A DNA stretch of 64,000 nucleotides from an uncultured Flavobacteriaceae bacterium (GCA_947497145.1 CANMFQ010000004.1:212424-276423), one strand, 5' to 3'. Positions 52,415-63,020 are shown, numbered from the stretch's first letter. Program-made: numbers and translations. The notes: generated by a model not told the origin, from the sequence alone.

Positions 52415-54394
52415 ATGGCTAAAGACAACAATACAAATCCAAAGAAACCAAAATTTAATTCGTGGTGGATATACGGCTTAATAGCAGTATTACTAATTGG
52501 TTTTCAATTTATTGGAAGCAGCAGTTTTAACAACACTTCTGAAACCACCACCTCTGAATTACATGAATTTCTCAGAAATGGTGATGTTAAAAAAATACTT
52601 GTCATCAACAATACAAGGCAGGCAAAAATCTTTTTAACAGAGGAGGCACTCGAAAAAGACGTGCATAAAAATGTATCGGGAAAACCTTCTATTTTAGGTG
52701 CCAATAACCCGCAATACATGGTTAAATTTGGTGATCCTCAAAATTTTGAGGATGACATCAACGCAATCAAAACCGAAAACAACCTAGATACGATCATCAA
52801 ATTTGACAGCGAAAGCAATTTACTCTTTGATATATTAGTTTCTGTACTTCCTTTTGTTCTGATAATAGGAATATGGATCTACCTAATGCGAAGAATGTCT
52901 GGCGGCGGTGGCGGTGGCGCTGGTGGTCAAATATTCAACATCGGAAAATCAAAAGCAAAACTTTTTGACGAAAAGACTGACACTCGTACTTCATTTAAAG
53001 ACGTAGCAGGCCTTGAAGGTGCTAAAGAAGAAGTAGAAGAGATTGTAGAATTTTTGAGAAACCCTGACAAATACACCTCTTTAGGCGGAAAAATACCCAA
53101 AGGCGCCTTGTTAGTTGGCCCTCCAGGAACAGGTAAAACCCTATTAGCCAAAGCAGTAGCAGGCGAAGCAAAAGTTCCTTTTTTCTCTTTATCAGGTTCT
53201 GATTTTGTTGAAATGTTTGTTGGCGTAGGTGCTTCTAGAGTGCGTGACCTGTTTAAGCAAGCTAAAGATAAATCACCTGCAATTATCTTCATTGATGAAA
53301 TTGATGCTATCGGTAGAGCAAGAGGAAAAAATAATTTCACTGGTTCTAATGACGAACGAGAAAACACCCTAAACCAACTTCTTACAGAGATGGACGGTTT
53401 TGGCACAAATACCAACGTAATCGTTCTTGCTGCCACCAACCGTGCCGATGTTTTAGACAAAGCATTGATGCGTGCAGGGCGTTTTGACCGACAAATTTAT
53501 GTTGACTTACCAGACATTCGTGAAAGAAAAGAAATTTTTGAAGTTCATTTAAGACCTATCAAAACTGCCGAAACATTAGATTTAGATTTCCTAGCGAGGC
53601 AAACACCTGGGTTTTCTGGGGCAGATATCGCTAATGTTTGTAACGAAGCAGCACTTATTGCAGCTCGTAAAGAAAAGAAAGCTGTTACCAAACAAGACTT
53701 TTTAGATGCGGTAGATCGTATTGTTGGTGGTCTTGAAAAGAAAAATAAAATTATCACCCAAGGCGAGAAAAAGACTATTGCTTACCACGAAGCTGGTCAT
53801 GCGACCACAAGTTGGATGTTGGAGCACGCTGCTCCACTAGTTAAGGTAACCATAGTACCACGAGGGCAATCATTAGGAGCTGCTTGGTATTTACCAGAAG
53901 AAAGATTAATTGTTCGTCCTGAGCAAATGTTAGACGAAATGTGTGCTGCCCTAGGTGGTCGTGCGGCAGAAAAAGTTATTTTCAATCAAATCTCTACAGG
54001 AGCTTTGAGTGATTTAGAAAAAGTAACCAAGCAAGCTAGAGCTATGGTTACCGTATACGGCCTTAATGATGAAATAGGAAACTTAACCTATTATGATTCA
54101 TCAGGACAAGATTCTTATGGTTTTTCTAAACCTTACAGCGAAGAAACAGCTAGAAAAATTGATGCAGAAATATCTAAAATCATAGAAGAGCAATACCAAA
54201 GAGCGATAGCTGTTTTAACCGAGCACAAAGACAAGCTTACGACCTTAGCTGAAAGATTATTAGAAAAAGAAGTTATCTTTAAAGAAGATTTAGAAAAAAT
54301 ATTTGGAAAACGACCTTTTGAAGGTGAATCAACAGATGAGGTTGTAACCGAGCGTACGTCGGAAGACAGAAACGAGGATATAATTTCTGAATAA
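52415..54394 (+). CDS. ftsH: ATP-dependent zinc metalloprotease FtsH
   Basis: FtsH is an inner-membrane AAA+ protease for quality control of membrane and regulatory proteins. The 659-residue protein has a transmembrane segment near residues 16-33, a periplasmic part, and a second segment near 143-160. A Gly-rich linker follows, then the AAA module with Walker A GPPGTGKT near residue 234, Walker B IIFIDEIDAIG near 290 and the second region of homology ATNRADVLDKALMRAGRFDRQ. The zinc motif HEAGH is near residue 459. The C-terminal 25 residues are acidic. Length is normal. Confidence 0.97.
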   Translation: MAKDNNTNPKKPKFNSWWIYGLIAVLLIGFQFIGSSSFNNTSETTTSELHEFLRNGDVKKILVINNTRQAKIFLTEEALEKDVHKNVSGKPSILGANNPQYMVKFGDPQNFEDDINAIKTENNLDTIIKFDSESNLLFDILVSVLPFVLIIGIWIYLMRRMSGGGGGGAGGQIFNIGKSKAKLFDEKTDTRTSFKDVAGLEGAKEEVEEIVEFLRNPDKYTSLGGKIPKGALLVGPPGTGKTLLAKAVAGEAKVPFFSLSGSDFVEMFVGVGASRVRDLFKQAKDKSPAIIFIDEIDAIGRARGKNNFTGSNDERENTLNQLLTEMDGFGTNTNVIVLAATNRADVLDKALMRAGRFDRQIYVDLPDIRERKEIFEVHLRPIKTAETLDLDFLARQTPGFSGADIANVCNEAALIAARKEKKAVTKQDFLDAVDRIVGGLEKKNKIITQGEKKTIAYHEAGHATTSWMLEHAAPLVKVTIVPRGQSLGAAWYLPEERLIVRPEQMLDEMCAALGGRAAEKVIFNQISTGALSDLEKVTKQARAMVTVYGLNDEIGNLTYYDSSGQDSYGFSKPYSEETARKIDAEISKIIEEQYQRAIAVLTEHKDKLTTLAERLLEKEVIFKEDLEKIFGKRPFEGESTDEVVTERTSEDRNEDIISE

Positions 54395-54439
54395 ATCAAA
54401 ATAACTTTTTCTTAAAAATTTTTGAATTTTAAATTGCAA

Positions 54440-55051
54440 ATGGGGCTATTTGACAAGCTGTTTAGAAGTGGCAAAAAAAAAGTTTCTTCAGAAGATATAG
54501 AAACTAGAGGGATGCACATGCCAGACCTCAACATACCCATTGACGAAAAGTTTACCATCCACTTTAGAAAAAATGGTGGAAAATTCTTGTACTGTGATTC
54601 TTTTTCTGAAATATCGAATGCGCTTAAAAACATCATTCACGAAAATAACTGGCAAAACCATCCATTTTATGTGCTTGATGATTCGCTAGAAAAAAAATTC
54701 TCAAAAGAAAATTTACTGTTTACAAAAAGTACTAAAAACAGTGAGGTATTTTTCACTACCTGCGAGTATCTTATTGCTCAAAACGGTTCAATTTTGGTAT
54801 GTTCAAATCAATTAAAAGAAAAAAAACTTAATGAACTACCTGATAATGTAATTGTTTTCGCAACCACAAGTCAACTTGTAGCATCTATAGGGGAAGGATT
54901 AAAAGAAATAAAAAGAAAATACGATCACCAAATTCCGGCAAACATTACCACAATAAGGCATTTTCAGCCAAGTAATGAGCATTCTGATGATTTTCTTACA
55001 TATGGCACTAGTTCCAAAAATTTGTATCTTTTATTTTTGGAAGATTTATAA
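54440..55051 (+). CDS. LUD-domain protein (LutC/YkgG-like)
   Basis: The 203-residue protein starts at the ATG at 54440 (MGLFDKLFRSGKKKVSSED); a TTG further upstream is less likely. The LUD fold is visible in FFTTCEYLIAQNGSILVCSNQL near residue 105 and NVIVFATTSQLVASIGEGLKEI near 145. LUD proteins of the LutC type take part in lactate oxidation, but the short form in this operon, always between ftsH and cdsA, has no known role. No iron-sulphur partner genes lie nearby. Confidence 0.85.
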   Translation: MGLFDKLFRSGKKKVSSEDIETRGMHMPDLNIPIDEKFTIHFRKNGGKFLYCDSFSEISNALKNIIHENNWQNHPFYVLDDSLEKKFSKENLLFTKSTKNSEVFFTTCEYLIAQNGSILVCSNQLKEKKLNELPDNVIVFATTSQLVASIGEGLKEIKRKYDHQIPANITTIRHFQPSNEHSDDFLTYGTSSKNLYLLFLEDL

Positions 55052-55053
55052 CT

Positions 55054-55875
55054 ATGAAGCAAATTTTAAGAAGAGCATTAACAGGTGCCGTATATATCGT
55101 ACTTATTCTATCGGCAGTTTTTTTAGACACTGATGCCTTTGATTTTTTATTCATGACTTTTGGTTTAGCCTGTCTTTACGAATACAAAAGACTCGTAAAC
55201 CTAAAAGGATACCATATTTTTATTGCTTATTTATTATTATGGTGGGTATATATATACCTAATTCCCGATCATGTTTTTTTAAATAACGAAATACTGATCA
55301 ACATACTGATGCTTTGCACCCTTGCTGTAAACACATTTTTACTGTACTACCTATTTTCAAAAAAAGAAAAGCAATTTACTACTGTTCAAAAATTTATTAT
55401 TGGCTTGTTTTATATCAGTGGAGGCTGTATTTTTCTTACCATGATACCCTACAAAAACAACGCTTTTGCTCAATATTTAATCGCTGGTATTTTTATATTA
55501 ATTTGGATTAATGATACATTTGCATACCTGGTTGGTTCTGCTATAGGAAGAACGAAGTTATATGCTAAAGTTTCACCAAAAAAAACAATAGAAGGTGCCT
55601 TAGGTGGACTCATATTTTCACTTACAGCAGCCTATTTTATGGGCTTGTATGAATCAATTATATCGCCAATGCAATGGATACTATTGGCTGCAATTATTGT
55701 AATTACGGGTAATTTGGGCGATTTGGTAGAGTCAAAATTTAAAAGAGTAGCTGGAGTTAAAGACAGCGGCGCTATCTTACCAGGACACGGTGGCATGCTT
55801 GACAGGCTTGACAGTTTAGTCTTCGCTGCACCATTTGCATATTTACTATTAAATATTTTTACATATGTTTCATAA
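55054..55875 (+). CDS. cdsA: Phosphatidate cytidylyltransferase
   Basis: CdsA makes CDP-diacylglycerol from phosphatidate and CTP in the inner membrane. The 273-residue protein has about seven to eight transmembrane segments, and the C-terminal signature ESKFKRVAGVKDSGAILPGHGGMLDRLDS, which fits the CDS family pattern S-x-x-K-R-x4-K-D-x(5)-PGHGG-x-DR-x-D. WINDTFAYLVGSAIGRTKLYAKVSPKKTIEG precedes it. It starts two bases after the LUD gene and overlaps psd by 11 bases, linking two steps of phosphatidylethanolamine synthesis. Confidence 0.96.
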   Translation: MKQILRRALTGAVYIVLILSAVFLDTDAFDFLFMTFGLACLYEYKRLVNLKGYHIFIAYLLLWWVYIYLIPDHVFLNNEILINILMLCTLAVNTFLLYYLFSKKEKQFTTVQKFIIGLFYISGGCIFLTMIPYKNNAFAQYLIAGIFILIWINDTFAYLVGSAIGRTKLYAKVSPKKTIEGALGGLIFSLTAAYFMGLYESIISPMQWILLAAIIVITGNLGDLVESKFKRVAGVKDSGAILPGHGGMLDRLDSLVFAAPFAYLLLNIFTYVS

Positions 55876-56539
55876 AGAGGGTCAAACCATTATACTAATC
55901 ACCTTATTAATTGTAGGCGCTATCACTTTAGCTGCACAATATTACATTGATATTTCATGGTTGCGCTTAAGCATACAAATCACTTGCCTAATTGTATTAG
56001 TACTTATTTTACAATTTTTCAGAAATCCAAAACGAAATGTAAGATTAGATTTCGATGAAATTTTATCTCCTGTCGATGGTAAGGTAGTAGTTATTGAAGA
56101 AGTAGAAGAAACAGAGTATTTTAAAGACAAAAGAAAGCAGGTTTCTATTTTTATGTCGCCAATTAATGTACATGTAACCAGATACCCTGCAAGTGGTACC
56201 GTACAATATTCAAAGTATCACCCAGGCAAATTCTTGGTAGCCTGGCATCCAAAATCAAGTACCGATAATGAACGCACAACTGTTGTTCTTAAAACACCTA
56301 AATTTGGAGAAATTCTATATCGACAAGTTGCTGGTGCATTGGCACGTCGTATTGTAAATTATGCCAAAGAAGGAGAAAGTGTTCATCAAGGAACGGATGC
56401 TGGCTTTATAAAATTTGGATCAAGGGTTGACATATTCCTACCTTTAGACTGCGCAATAACCGTAAAACTAAATCAAAAAGTTATTGGAGCAAAAACATGT
56501 ATCGCAGCTATAGTAGAGAAATTAGACAATGAAGAATAA
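55865..56539 (+). CDS. psd: Phosphatidylserine decarboxylase
   Basis: The 224-residue protein is the short Psd form. It has two hydrophobic segments in the first 55 residues, then LSPVDGKVVVIEEV, FMSPINVHVTRYPASGTV and a C-terminal KFGSRVDIFLP. Self-cleavage at Gly-Ser there gives the pyruvoyl group of the active enzyme. It makes phosphatidylethanolamine from phosphatidylserine. The gene overlaps cdsA by 11 bases and the ACBP gene by 11 bases. pssA is not in the window. Confidence 0.95.
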   Translation: MFHKEGQTIILITLLIVGAITLAAQYYIDISWLRLSIQITCLIVLVLILQFFRNPKRNVRLDFDEILSPVDGKVVVIEEVEETEYFKDKRKQVSIFMSPINVHVTRYPASGTVQYSKYHPGKFLVAWHPKSSTDNERTTVVLKTPKFGEILYRQVAGALARRIVNYAKEGESVHQGTDAGFIKFGSRVDIFLPLDCAITVKLNQKVIGAKTCIAAIVEKLDNEE

Positions 56540-56792
56540 AAAACTACATACTGATTTTACGGCAGCAGTAACATTCATAAACAACTACACGAGCCCATTA
56601 CCGGCTGATCTTTTGTTAAAACTTTATGCGTACTATAAAATAGCCAATGAAAATCAAAGCCATCCGGGCAGTACAACACCTTTAATTAATGCTTTTAAAG
56701 CAAATGCATTGTTTCAGGCTAAAAATATGAGTCCTGAGCAGGCCATGAAAGCCTACATAAAATTAGTTGAAAAGGAAGTACAAAAAATCTAG
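56529..56792 (+). CDS. Acyl-CoA-binding protein
   Basis: The 87-residue protein is a four-helix acyl-CoA-binding protein: DFTAAVTFINNYTSPLPADLLLKLYAYYKIANENQ, then FKANALFQAKNMSPEQAMKAYIKLVEKEV. The YYK pair and later Lys residues match the phosphate-binding positions of eukaryotic ACBP, although the central KWDAW-type motif is altered to FKANALFQAK. It buffers or delivers long-chain acyl-CoA. It is the last gene of the phospholipid operon and overlaps psd, so a role in membrane lipid supply is reasonable. Confidence 0.9.
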   Translation: MKNKKLHTDFTAAVTFINNYTSPLPADLLLKLYAYYKIANENQSHPGSTTPLINAFKANALFQAKNMSPEQAMKAYIKLVEKEVQKI

Positions 56793-56818
56793 TATTTTTT
56801 ATCAGTTAACTTTTCTGA

Positions 56819-57583
56819 TTATTCATACAAGTCACTAATATCAGCTATACAAAGGTCATAAAATAAGGCACTCATTTTTTTGGTTACAGCCTTAAAAAAA
56901 CGTTCGCCTTTTTCGGCAGTAGCCTTATGCGGATTACCAACACCAGTATCTTCACTTACCTGAGACCATTTTCGTTCAGCCCATACCCAACCTTCTGAAA
57001 AAGCCTCTATTTTATACTTTTTCCCCTTACCGTCACCCCATGTATCTTTAGGAAGCACTAAATCTGGTCGTAAATATAGCATCAAACTCGTTTCCATTTC
57101 GTCAGCATGATCGCCTTCTTCTTCAAAAAATTTGTATTTATCAACGCTTTGAGGAAAAAAAGAAAAACTAATACACATTTTCGGAAACTTCAACCCCAAT
57201 TCTCTTACCAAGGGTTTAAAACCATTACCTCCATGGCCATTAAACAACAGTAATTTATGAATACCCTGTCTGTTGAGCACTTCAACAATATCTGTCAACA
57301 TAGCCAATTGGGTACTCGGGTTTAAATTGATATCTAAATAAATATCAGACTGACCCGTATTTACCCCAAACGGAATGGTTGGCAATACAATAACCTTAGC
57401 TCCCTTCTCTGAGGCCAAGCGAGCAGATTCGGCCACCAAATGATCTGCTTGAATATTATCTGTTGCATACGGCAAATGGTAGTTATGTGCCTCGGTAGCT
57501 CCCCACGGCAATACAGCCAAGTCAAAAGTACTATCTTTTAGGGCTGCCCAATTGGTTTCGGCTAATATATATGGTCGTATCAT
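56819..57583 (-). CDS. Creatininase-family amidohydrolase
   Basis: The 254-residue protein has the metal-binding pattern of the creatininase family: LPWGATEAHNYHLPYATDNIQAD near residue 27 (Glu, His, Asp ligands), LLLFNGHGGNGFKPLVREL near 111, and EEGDHADEMETSLMLYLRP near 155. Members hydrolyse cyclic or linear amides (creatinine, or intermediates in riboflavin/F420 and mycofactocin paths); the substrate here is unknown. It abuts the sterol-desaturase-like gene with one shared base. Confidence 0.92.
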   Translation of the reverse strand: MIRPYILAETNWAALKDSTFDLAVLPWGATEAHNYHLPYATDNIQADHLVAESARLASEKGAKVIVLPTIPFGVNTGQSDIYLDINLNPSTQLAMLTDIVEVLNRQGIHKLLLFNGHGGNGFKPLVRELGLKFPKMCISFSFFPQSVDKYKFFEEEGDHADEMETSLMLYLRPDLVLPKDTWGDGKGKKYKIEAFSEGWVWAERKWSQVSEDTGVGNPHKATAEKGERFFKAVTKKMSALFYDLCIADISDLYE

Positions 57584-58854
57584 TATGTTGCGTTTAATAC
57601 AGTATGTTGTTCATTTTTATCAAAATAAGTAAAATAGACACCTCCTATAATAGTGGCTAAAAAATACATCTCTACAAGTATACTAGCATAATCAAAATAG
57701 GTATTCATTCCAAACCAATCTTTTGTGTAGATAACAAGCCCTAGCCCAAAAATTCCGCGAACCACCTCAATCCATACCGCATAGCTAGTCCTGTCCATAA
57801 GTGTGGTATACCCATACACGCCAACAAAAACAAAAGCTCCATACACTAATAAATTCTCAAAACTACTATTGGCATAATTGAAGAACATAAACAATAAAAA
57901 AAACAAGGTTGCAAACAGTTGAAAAATAGCATAGCCTTTTAATGCTTTTGATGCTGGCGTGTCATAGCGTTCAAAATGATACACATCTTCAATAATAGGT
58001 ATAGGGTATCGTGTTTTTACATCTAGCGGACGCCAACCTGTGGGCATAAACCAGATTTTAAATTTGTCGGCGTAGTTTTTGGTTCGCCAAGCATCTTTTA
58101 GCAATCGCCAAAAATGCTGAAAGTTAATTAAAATAGGGTTCCAAGTAGCTGCTGGTTTTAAAACCCCATATTGTGGTGGCACCTCGTCAAGTTCTTCTTG
58201 AAAAGTGCCAAAAATACGATCCCATAAACAAAGAATTTGTCCTAAGTTTTTATCGATATATTCAGGATTTATTGCATGATGTACCCGATGTTGCGATGGC
58301 GTAATAATAACATACTCTAACCATCCCATTTTGGAAATATGCTGCGTATGATACCAAAACTGAGCAAACAAGTGAATAGGCGCCAAAATAGCGATTACCT
58401 CATGTGGCACACCCAGCAAGGCAGCAGGAATAAGTAAAAATGCAAAGTAGCCTATCAAATTAGAAATAGGTTGCCTCAAAGCGCAAGCCAAATTAAAGGC
58501 TTCGCTACTATGATGAATTACATGTTGATTCCAAAAAAAATTAATTTTATGATTTAATCTATGATTCCAATACCCTGCAAAATCAATAGCGACAAAAGCG
58601 ACCACCCAAACCAACCAAGTTGTTTTTATTGTTGTTATTGCCAAGTTTTCGACCAAAAAAGGATAGGTAACCAACACCAAGCCCAAACCCAAAGAATCTT
58701 TTAATATATTGGTCAAACCAGAACTGATACTCGAAACAGTATCCATTACCGTGTATTGCTGATTTTTTACAAAATACCCGTACAAAATTTCTACTACAAG
58801 TAGAATCATAAAAAAAGGAATGGCATATAACAGCGCCTTCGCATACGTTTCCAT
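57583..58854 (-). CDS. Sterol desaturase/fatty-acid hydroxylase family membrane protein
   Basis: The 423-residue protein starts at the ATG at 58854 (METYAKALLYAIPFFMILLVV), which leaves 13 bases after the upstream gene; an earlier ATG at 58896 would overlap it. It has multiple membrane helices and the di-iron His clusters HRLNHKINFFWNQHVIHHSSE near residues 117-135, WYHTQHIS near 195 and QHRVHHAINPEY near 215. The C-terminal 130 residues add four more membrane segments. Such enzymes hydroxylate or desaturate lipids; the substrate is unknown. Confidence 0.9.
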   Translation of the reverse strand: METYAKALLYAIPFFMILLVVEILYGYFVKNQQYTVMDTVSSISSGLTNILKDSLGLGLVLVTYPFLVENLAITTIKTTWLVWVVAFVAIDFAGYWNHRLNHKINFFWNQHVIHHSSEAFNLACALRQPISNLIGYFAFLLIPAALLGVPHEVIAILAPIHLFAQFWYHTQHISKMGWLEYVIITPSQHRVHHAINPEYIDKNLGQILCLWDRIFGTFQEELDEVPPQYGVLKPAATWNPILINFQHFWRLLKDAWRTKNYADKFKIWFMPTGWRPLDVKTRYPIPIIEDVYHFERYDTPASKALKGYAIFQLFATLFFLLFMFFNYANSSFENLLVYGAFVFVGVYGYTTLMDRTSYAVWIEVVRGIFGLGLVIYTKDWFGMNTYFDYASILVEMYFLATIIGGVYFTYFDKNEQHTVLNAT

Positions 58855-58867
58855 ACTACTTTGTAAG

Positions 58868-59458
58868 CTAGTTTGGTCCAACCATGATATGTGCACGATG
58901 TGTACCCGGATTCATAAGCCACGGCATTCCCTTTGCATGTGGTTTTGTTGGCAAGCCTGTAGATTCGGCGGTTGCAAAAGGTGTATAAATTACATATCTA
59001 AACTTAGCATCACCTAAAACACCTGTTTTTTTATCATATGCCTCTTCAGTTCCGTAGTATATGTACATCATACTGGGTGATTCAGGCATTTTCAAAGCTC
59101 CTGACGCTACTTCGTCACCTCGTATTTTTTGTATTTCTTGCGCATCTTTACCTTCTTTTCTGAGCTCCCTACCTCTTTTCATGAAAGGATCTAAAGCCAT
59201 AAAATAACACGCAACGCTAATACCCTTTTTGTTTGGATCATCTGCTAAGCAAACCAAATCATTAGTTCCCTTTCGTAATATTACCAATTCCCCATCATCA
59301 TTGTAGCCATATACCGTAGCACCATCTTTTTTATCATCAGGCGCTGGCAGGGTTGCTGTTTTAATTTGTATTTCTTTGGGTAATATTTCAGGTTTTTCTT
59401 CTTGTGCACAAGCCGTAAATATGCACAACACTAAGGCAGTAATAAGACCAATTTTCAT
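58868..59458 (-). CDS. Hypothetical lipoprotein
   Basis: The 196-residue protein has a lipoprotein signal MKIGLITALVLCIFTAC, lipobox Cys17. The mature part includes LPAPDDKKDGATVYGYNDDGE, then LVCLADDPNKKGISVACYFMALDPFMKRGRELR, and closes with GLPTKPHAKGMPWLMNPGTHRAHIMVGPN. I recognise no family; the His/Met/Pro-rich end suggests a compact domain and perhaps metal binding. It precedes the sterol-desaturase-like gene by 13 bases and is probably first in that three-gene unit. Confidence 0.8.
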   Translation of the reverse strand: MKIGLITALVLCIFTACAQEEKPEILPKEIQIKTATLPAPDDKKDGATVYGYNDDGELVILRKGTNDLVCLADDPNKKGISVACYFMALDPFMKRGRELRKEGKDAQEIQKIRGDEVASGALKMPESPSMMYIYYGTEEAYDKKTGVLGDAKFRYVIYTPFATAESTGLPTKPHAKGMPWLMNPGTHRAHIMVGPN

Positions 59459-59798
59459 AATTCAGATGTTTTTCTAAAGATAAGGAATTCTTAGAAAAAA
59501 GGAATAAATTGAAATACGTTAAATACTATGCAACATGCATTTTCATAAATATCAAACAGTGCCAAATACAAGTACACTATTTTTCCTTCTCAGTAGGAAG
59601 CTGTATTATCAAAAAAACTCGTTAGTTTTTGGTTGGAAAAACCTAAAGATAGCACTCATCTTGACTTTTTAAATCCAATACAACTCGCACCAAACAGGTT
59701 ACACCCTCCTTTTAGTCAATAAATCGGCCTTATGACACGGGTAAATTTCAATAAATTATAGTATGCATGCAATAAAAAAAAGAGTCCTAAAAACCGTA
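59459..59798. other. 340-base intergenic region
   Basis: I see no gene. ACTCATCTTGACTTTTT at 59654-59670 matches 16 of 17 bases of the hairpin arm at 20591-20607. GGTT-ggaaa-AACC at 59631-59643 is a small hairpin. The region lies upstream of the lipoprotein operon and downstream of the zinc-ribbon-like gene, both on the minus strand. Confidence 0.45.
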
Positions 59799-60074
59799 TT
59801 AATCACGAGCCATTCTAACAATCAATCGGATAACAAAAATAGCAATAGCTACAATTCCCCAAACAGACATAGAACTACTGGATTCCTCTTTATCTGCAGT
59901 AGCGTATGATTTTGCGTTAATTTTGGCCTTTTCTTTTGGGTCAACGACAAAATCGGCACAGTAGCTTTCAAAATCCGGTTTTCTTGAAGTTAACGAACAA
60001 ACGATTCCCATATTGGGATCAAATTTTCTTTTTGTACATTTTTTACACGTGGTGAGGCGTTGACTTAGTTCCAT
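59799..60074 (-). CDS. Hypothetical small membrane protein with N-terminal Cys cluster
   Basis: The 91-residue protein (ATG at 60074; an ATG at 60086 is also possible) opens MELSQRLTTCKKCTKRKFDP. It has CxxC near residues 10-13 and further Cys at about 26 and 39, a possible zinc-ribbon. VDPKEKAKINAKSYA is followed by a C-terminal transmembrane segment WGIVAIAIFVIRLIVRMARD. It would be a tail-anchored inner-membrane protein with a cytoplasmic metal-binding head. I recognise no named family. Confidence 0.75.
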   Translation of the reverse strand: MELSQRLTTCKKCTKRKFDPNMGIVCSLTSRKPDFESYCADFVVDPKEKAKINAKSYATADKEESSSSMSVWGIVAIAIFVIRLIVRMARD

Positions 60075-60086
60075 AGGTAAATGCAA

Positions 60087-60335
60087 TTTGGGATTGTAAT
60101 TGAAACGTAACCCTTTTTAAATTAGTGTTATCCTTCGATGAACTACATAAAAAAAAATAATTCAATCCACATTAATACTAAATTTTATGCCGCAACATAT
60201 AGTTTTTAACTAAAAAATAAATTAATGAGAAGCACATTTAACAAGGAGAACCAACAAAAAGGACATAAAGAGCAAAAAATCAACACTTAACAATCTTTAA
60301 GACATCTTTCACTCCTTATAATACCATAAAAAAAA
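60087..60335. other. Intergenic region downstream of valS
   Basis: About 250 AT-rich bases with no gene, promoter or RNA that I can support, apart from the valS terminator at its right border. Confidence 0.5.
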
Positions 60336-60357
60336 CCGTCTAATTGTTTTTAGACGG
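60328..60357 (-). terminator. Terminator of valS
   Basis: On the minus strand CCGTCTA (60357-60351) and TAGACGG (60342-60336) form a 7-bp stem around an 8-base loop, followed by eight T (60335-60328). It lies 32 bases after the valS stop codon. Confidence 0.85.
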
Positions 60358-60389
60358 CCTTTCTTTCAACATATAAATTGATGTTCTAT

Positions 60390-63020
60390 TTAGCCCAAAC
60401 TAGCCAAGCTTTTTTCTAAAGTTTCAATTTTAGCCTCAGCATCAGCTTGCTTTTTGCGCTCGGTAGCAATTACTTGCGCAGGAGCATTATTAACAAAGCG
60501 TTCATTAGAGAGTTTCTTTTGCACAGAAACTAAAAAGCCTTTGGTGTATTTCAATTCTTCTTGAATTTTAGCAATTTCAGCAGCAACATCAATAGCACCA
60601 CTTATTGGGATGAAATACTCATTACTCTTCACCCTAAAAGACAAGGCACCTTCAACAGGCTGCGAAACATAGGTAATTTCAGCCACATTGGTAAGTTTAG
60701 CAATAACAGTATCCCATGTTGAAGCAACCTTTTCTTCATTGAGTACCGAAACCTCCAAAGCTTCTTTATTCGGAATATTTTTTTGTTTTCTAATGGTACG
60801 AATACCCGATATTACGGCATTTGAAAATTCAAAATCTGTGATTAACGCATCATCAACCTTACCTACTTTTGGCCACTCAGCAACAACCAACGCTTGTTCT
60901 GGCGTACGCTCTGCAATATGCTGCCATAGTTCTTCAGTTAAAAATGGCATAAATGGATGTAACAACTTGAGGTTTTGCTCAAATATGCTAATGACTGCAT
61001 CAAAAGTAGTCTTATCAATAGGTTGCTGGTATGCAGGTTTTATAATTTCAAGCAACGACGAACTATAATCATCCCACACCAATTTATAAGTAGCCATCAA
61101 GGCATCAGAAATACGATATTTACTAAAATGATCTTCAATTTCTGCTAAAGTCTGATTAAATTTAGCTTCATACCAAGCTAAGCCCAACTTAGAAGCTTCA
61201 GGCTGCGGAAGATCAGCAACCTCCCACCCTTTCACTAAACGGAAGCCATTCCATATTTTATTGGCGAAGTTCTTGCCTTGTTGACATAGATCTTCATCAA
61301 ACATCAAATCATTACCAGCAGATGAGCATAGCAACATACCCACACGAACACCATCAGCACCATATTTTTTGATTAACTCAAGAGCATCAGGTGAATTACC
61401 CAGCTGTTTTGACATCTTTCTACGTTGCTTATCACGCACCAATCCTGTAAAATATACATTCTGAAAAGGTTTTTCTTGCCTGTATTCATAGCCTGAAATA
61501 ATCATACGTGCTACCCAAAAAAATATAATATCTGGTCCAGTAACCAAATCATTTGTAGGATAATAATAATTCACCTCTTCATTGTCTGGCTCAAGAATAC
61601 CATTAAATACACTTATAGGCCACAACCAAGAAGAAAACCAGGTATCTAAGGCATCTTCATCTTGACGTAAATCATTTAGTGTAAGTGCCTTATTTTTTGA
61701 TTTTTCTTGCGCTAATTTTAAGGCGTTTTCTTTAGTTTCGGCAACAACAAAATCATTTTGACCATCACCATAGTAATAGGCTGGTATTTGTTGTCCCCAC
61801 CAAAGTTGGCGTGAAATATTCCAGTCGCGTATATTCTCCATCCAATGGCGATAGGTGTTTTCAAATTTCTTTGGAAAGAATTTTATATCCTCATCTTCTA
61901 AAACCGACTTAATGGCAGGTTTCACCAATTCTTCCATCTTTAAAAACCATTGATCAGAAAGGCGAGGCTCTATTACAGCTTTGGTTCTTTCAGAGGTACC
62001 CACTTTATTCAAATGCTGCTCGGTTTTTACCAAAAAGCCTTTTTCTTCAAGTTCTTTTGAAATTTCTTTTCGAACAACAAAACGATCTTTACCTTCATAA
62101 TGAAGTCCAAAAGAATTTAAGGTCGCATCGGCATTAAAAATATCAATAGTTTCAAGTTGGTGCTTTTCGCCCAAATTCTTATCATTCATATCATGAGCAG
62201 GGGTCACTTTTAAACAACCTGTACCAAACTCAATATCTACATACTCGTCTTCAATGATAGGTATAACCCTATTACAAATAGGAACAATCACTTTTTTACC
62301 TCTCAAATGATGAAAACGCTCATCATTAGGATTAATACAAATAGCGGTATCACCCAAAATAGTTTCTGGTCGTGTGGTAGCAATAGTCACTTTTTCATCA
62401 GAACCTTCAATTTGGTATGCCAAATAATACAACAGGCCTTGTTTTTCTTCATAAATAACCTCTTCATCAGACAAGGTTGTTTGTGCCTCCGGATCCCAGT
62501 TTACCATCCGATAACCTCTATAAATCAAGCCTTTATTGTACAAGTCAACAAAAACCTTAATCACACTGGCATAGCGCTGCTCATCTAATGTAAAAGCGGT
62601 ACGATCCCAATCACAAGAACAGCCCAACTTTTTTAACTGCTCTAAAATAACGCCACCGTATTCATGGGTCCAATCCCAAGCGTGCTTTAAAAATTCTTCT
62701 CGGCTAAGATCTGCTTTGTTAATGCCCTGCTCTTTAAGCTTTGCCACAACTTTTGCCTCCGTTGCAATTGAAGCATGATCTGTACCTGGCACCCAGCATG
62801 CATTTTTACCCATTAAACGGGCTCTTCGTGTTAACACATCTTGCAAAGTATTGTTTAGCATATGCCCCATGTGCAGTACGCCTGTCACATTTGGCGGGGG
62901 TATTACAATGGTATACGGCTCTCGTTCATCAGGAATTGAATGAAAATACTTATGCTTCATCCAATAGTCATACCAGCGATTCTCAGCATTCTGAGGGTCA
63001 TATTTTGAAGGAATATTCAT
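60390..63020 (-). CDS. valS: Valyl-tRNA synthetase
   Basis: The 876-residue class I synthetase starts [23 protein letters not shown]. The HIGH motif is VLHMGHMLN near residue 50, the editing domain includes [17 protein letters not shown], and [16 protein letters not shown] near residue 538 is the KMSKS loop. The anticodon-binding domain includes [12 protein letters not shown], and the C-terminal coiled coil ends the protein. Length is typical (about 870-950). It is a single gene, with a terminator behind and a promoter-like element in front. Confidence 0.98.
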   Translation of the reverse strand: MNIPSKYDPQNAENRWYDYWMKHKYFHSIPDEREPYTIVIPPPNVTGVLHMGHMLNNTLQDVLTRRARLMGKNACWVPGTDHASIATEAKVVAKLKEQGINKADLSREEFLKHAWDWTHEYGGVILEQLKKLGCSCDWDRTAFTLDEQRYASVIKVFVDLYNKGLIYRGYRMVNWDPEAQTTLSDEEVIYEEKQGLLYYLAYQIEGSDEKVTIATTRPETILGDTAICINPNDERFHHLRGKKVIVPICNRVIPIIEDEYVDIEFGTGCLKVTPAHDMNDKNLGEKHQLETIDIFNADATLNSFGLHYEGKDRFVVRKEISKELEEKGFLVKTEQHLNKVGTSERTKAVIEPRLSDQWFLKMEELVKPAIKSVLEDEDIKFFPKKFENTYRHWMENIRDWNISRQLWWGQQIPAYYYGDGQNDFVVAETKENALKLAQEKSKNKALTLNDLRQDEDALDTWFSSWLWPISVFNGILEPDNEEVNYYYPTNDLVTGPDIIFFWVARMIISGYEYRQEKPFQNVYFTGLVRDKQRRKMSKQLGNSPDALELIKKYGADGVRVGMLLCSSAGNDLMFDEDLCQQGKNFANKIWNGFRLVKGWEVADLPQPEASKLGLAWYEAKFNQTLAEIEDHFSKYRISDALMATYKLVWDDYSSSLLEIIKPAYQQPIDKTTFDAVISIFEQNLKLLHPFMPFLTEELWQHIAERTPEQALVVAEWPKVGKVDDALITDFEFSNAVISGIRTIRKQKNIPNKEALEVSVLNEEKVASTWDTVIAKLTNVAEITYVSQPVEGALSFRVKSNEYFIPISGAIDVAAEIAKIQEELKYTKGFLVSVQKKLSNERFVNNAPAQVIATERKKQADAEAKIETLEKSLASLG

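Noticed and set aside
52927..53460. 177-codon minus-strand frame inside ftsH
   Set aside because: Serine-rich shadow of the conserved AAA domain.
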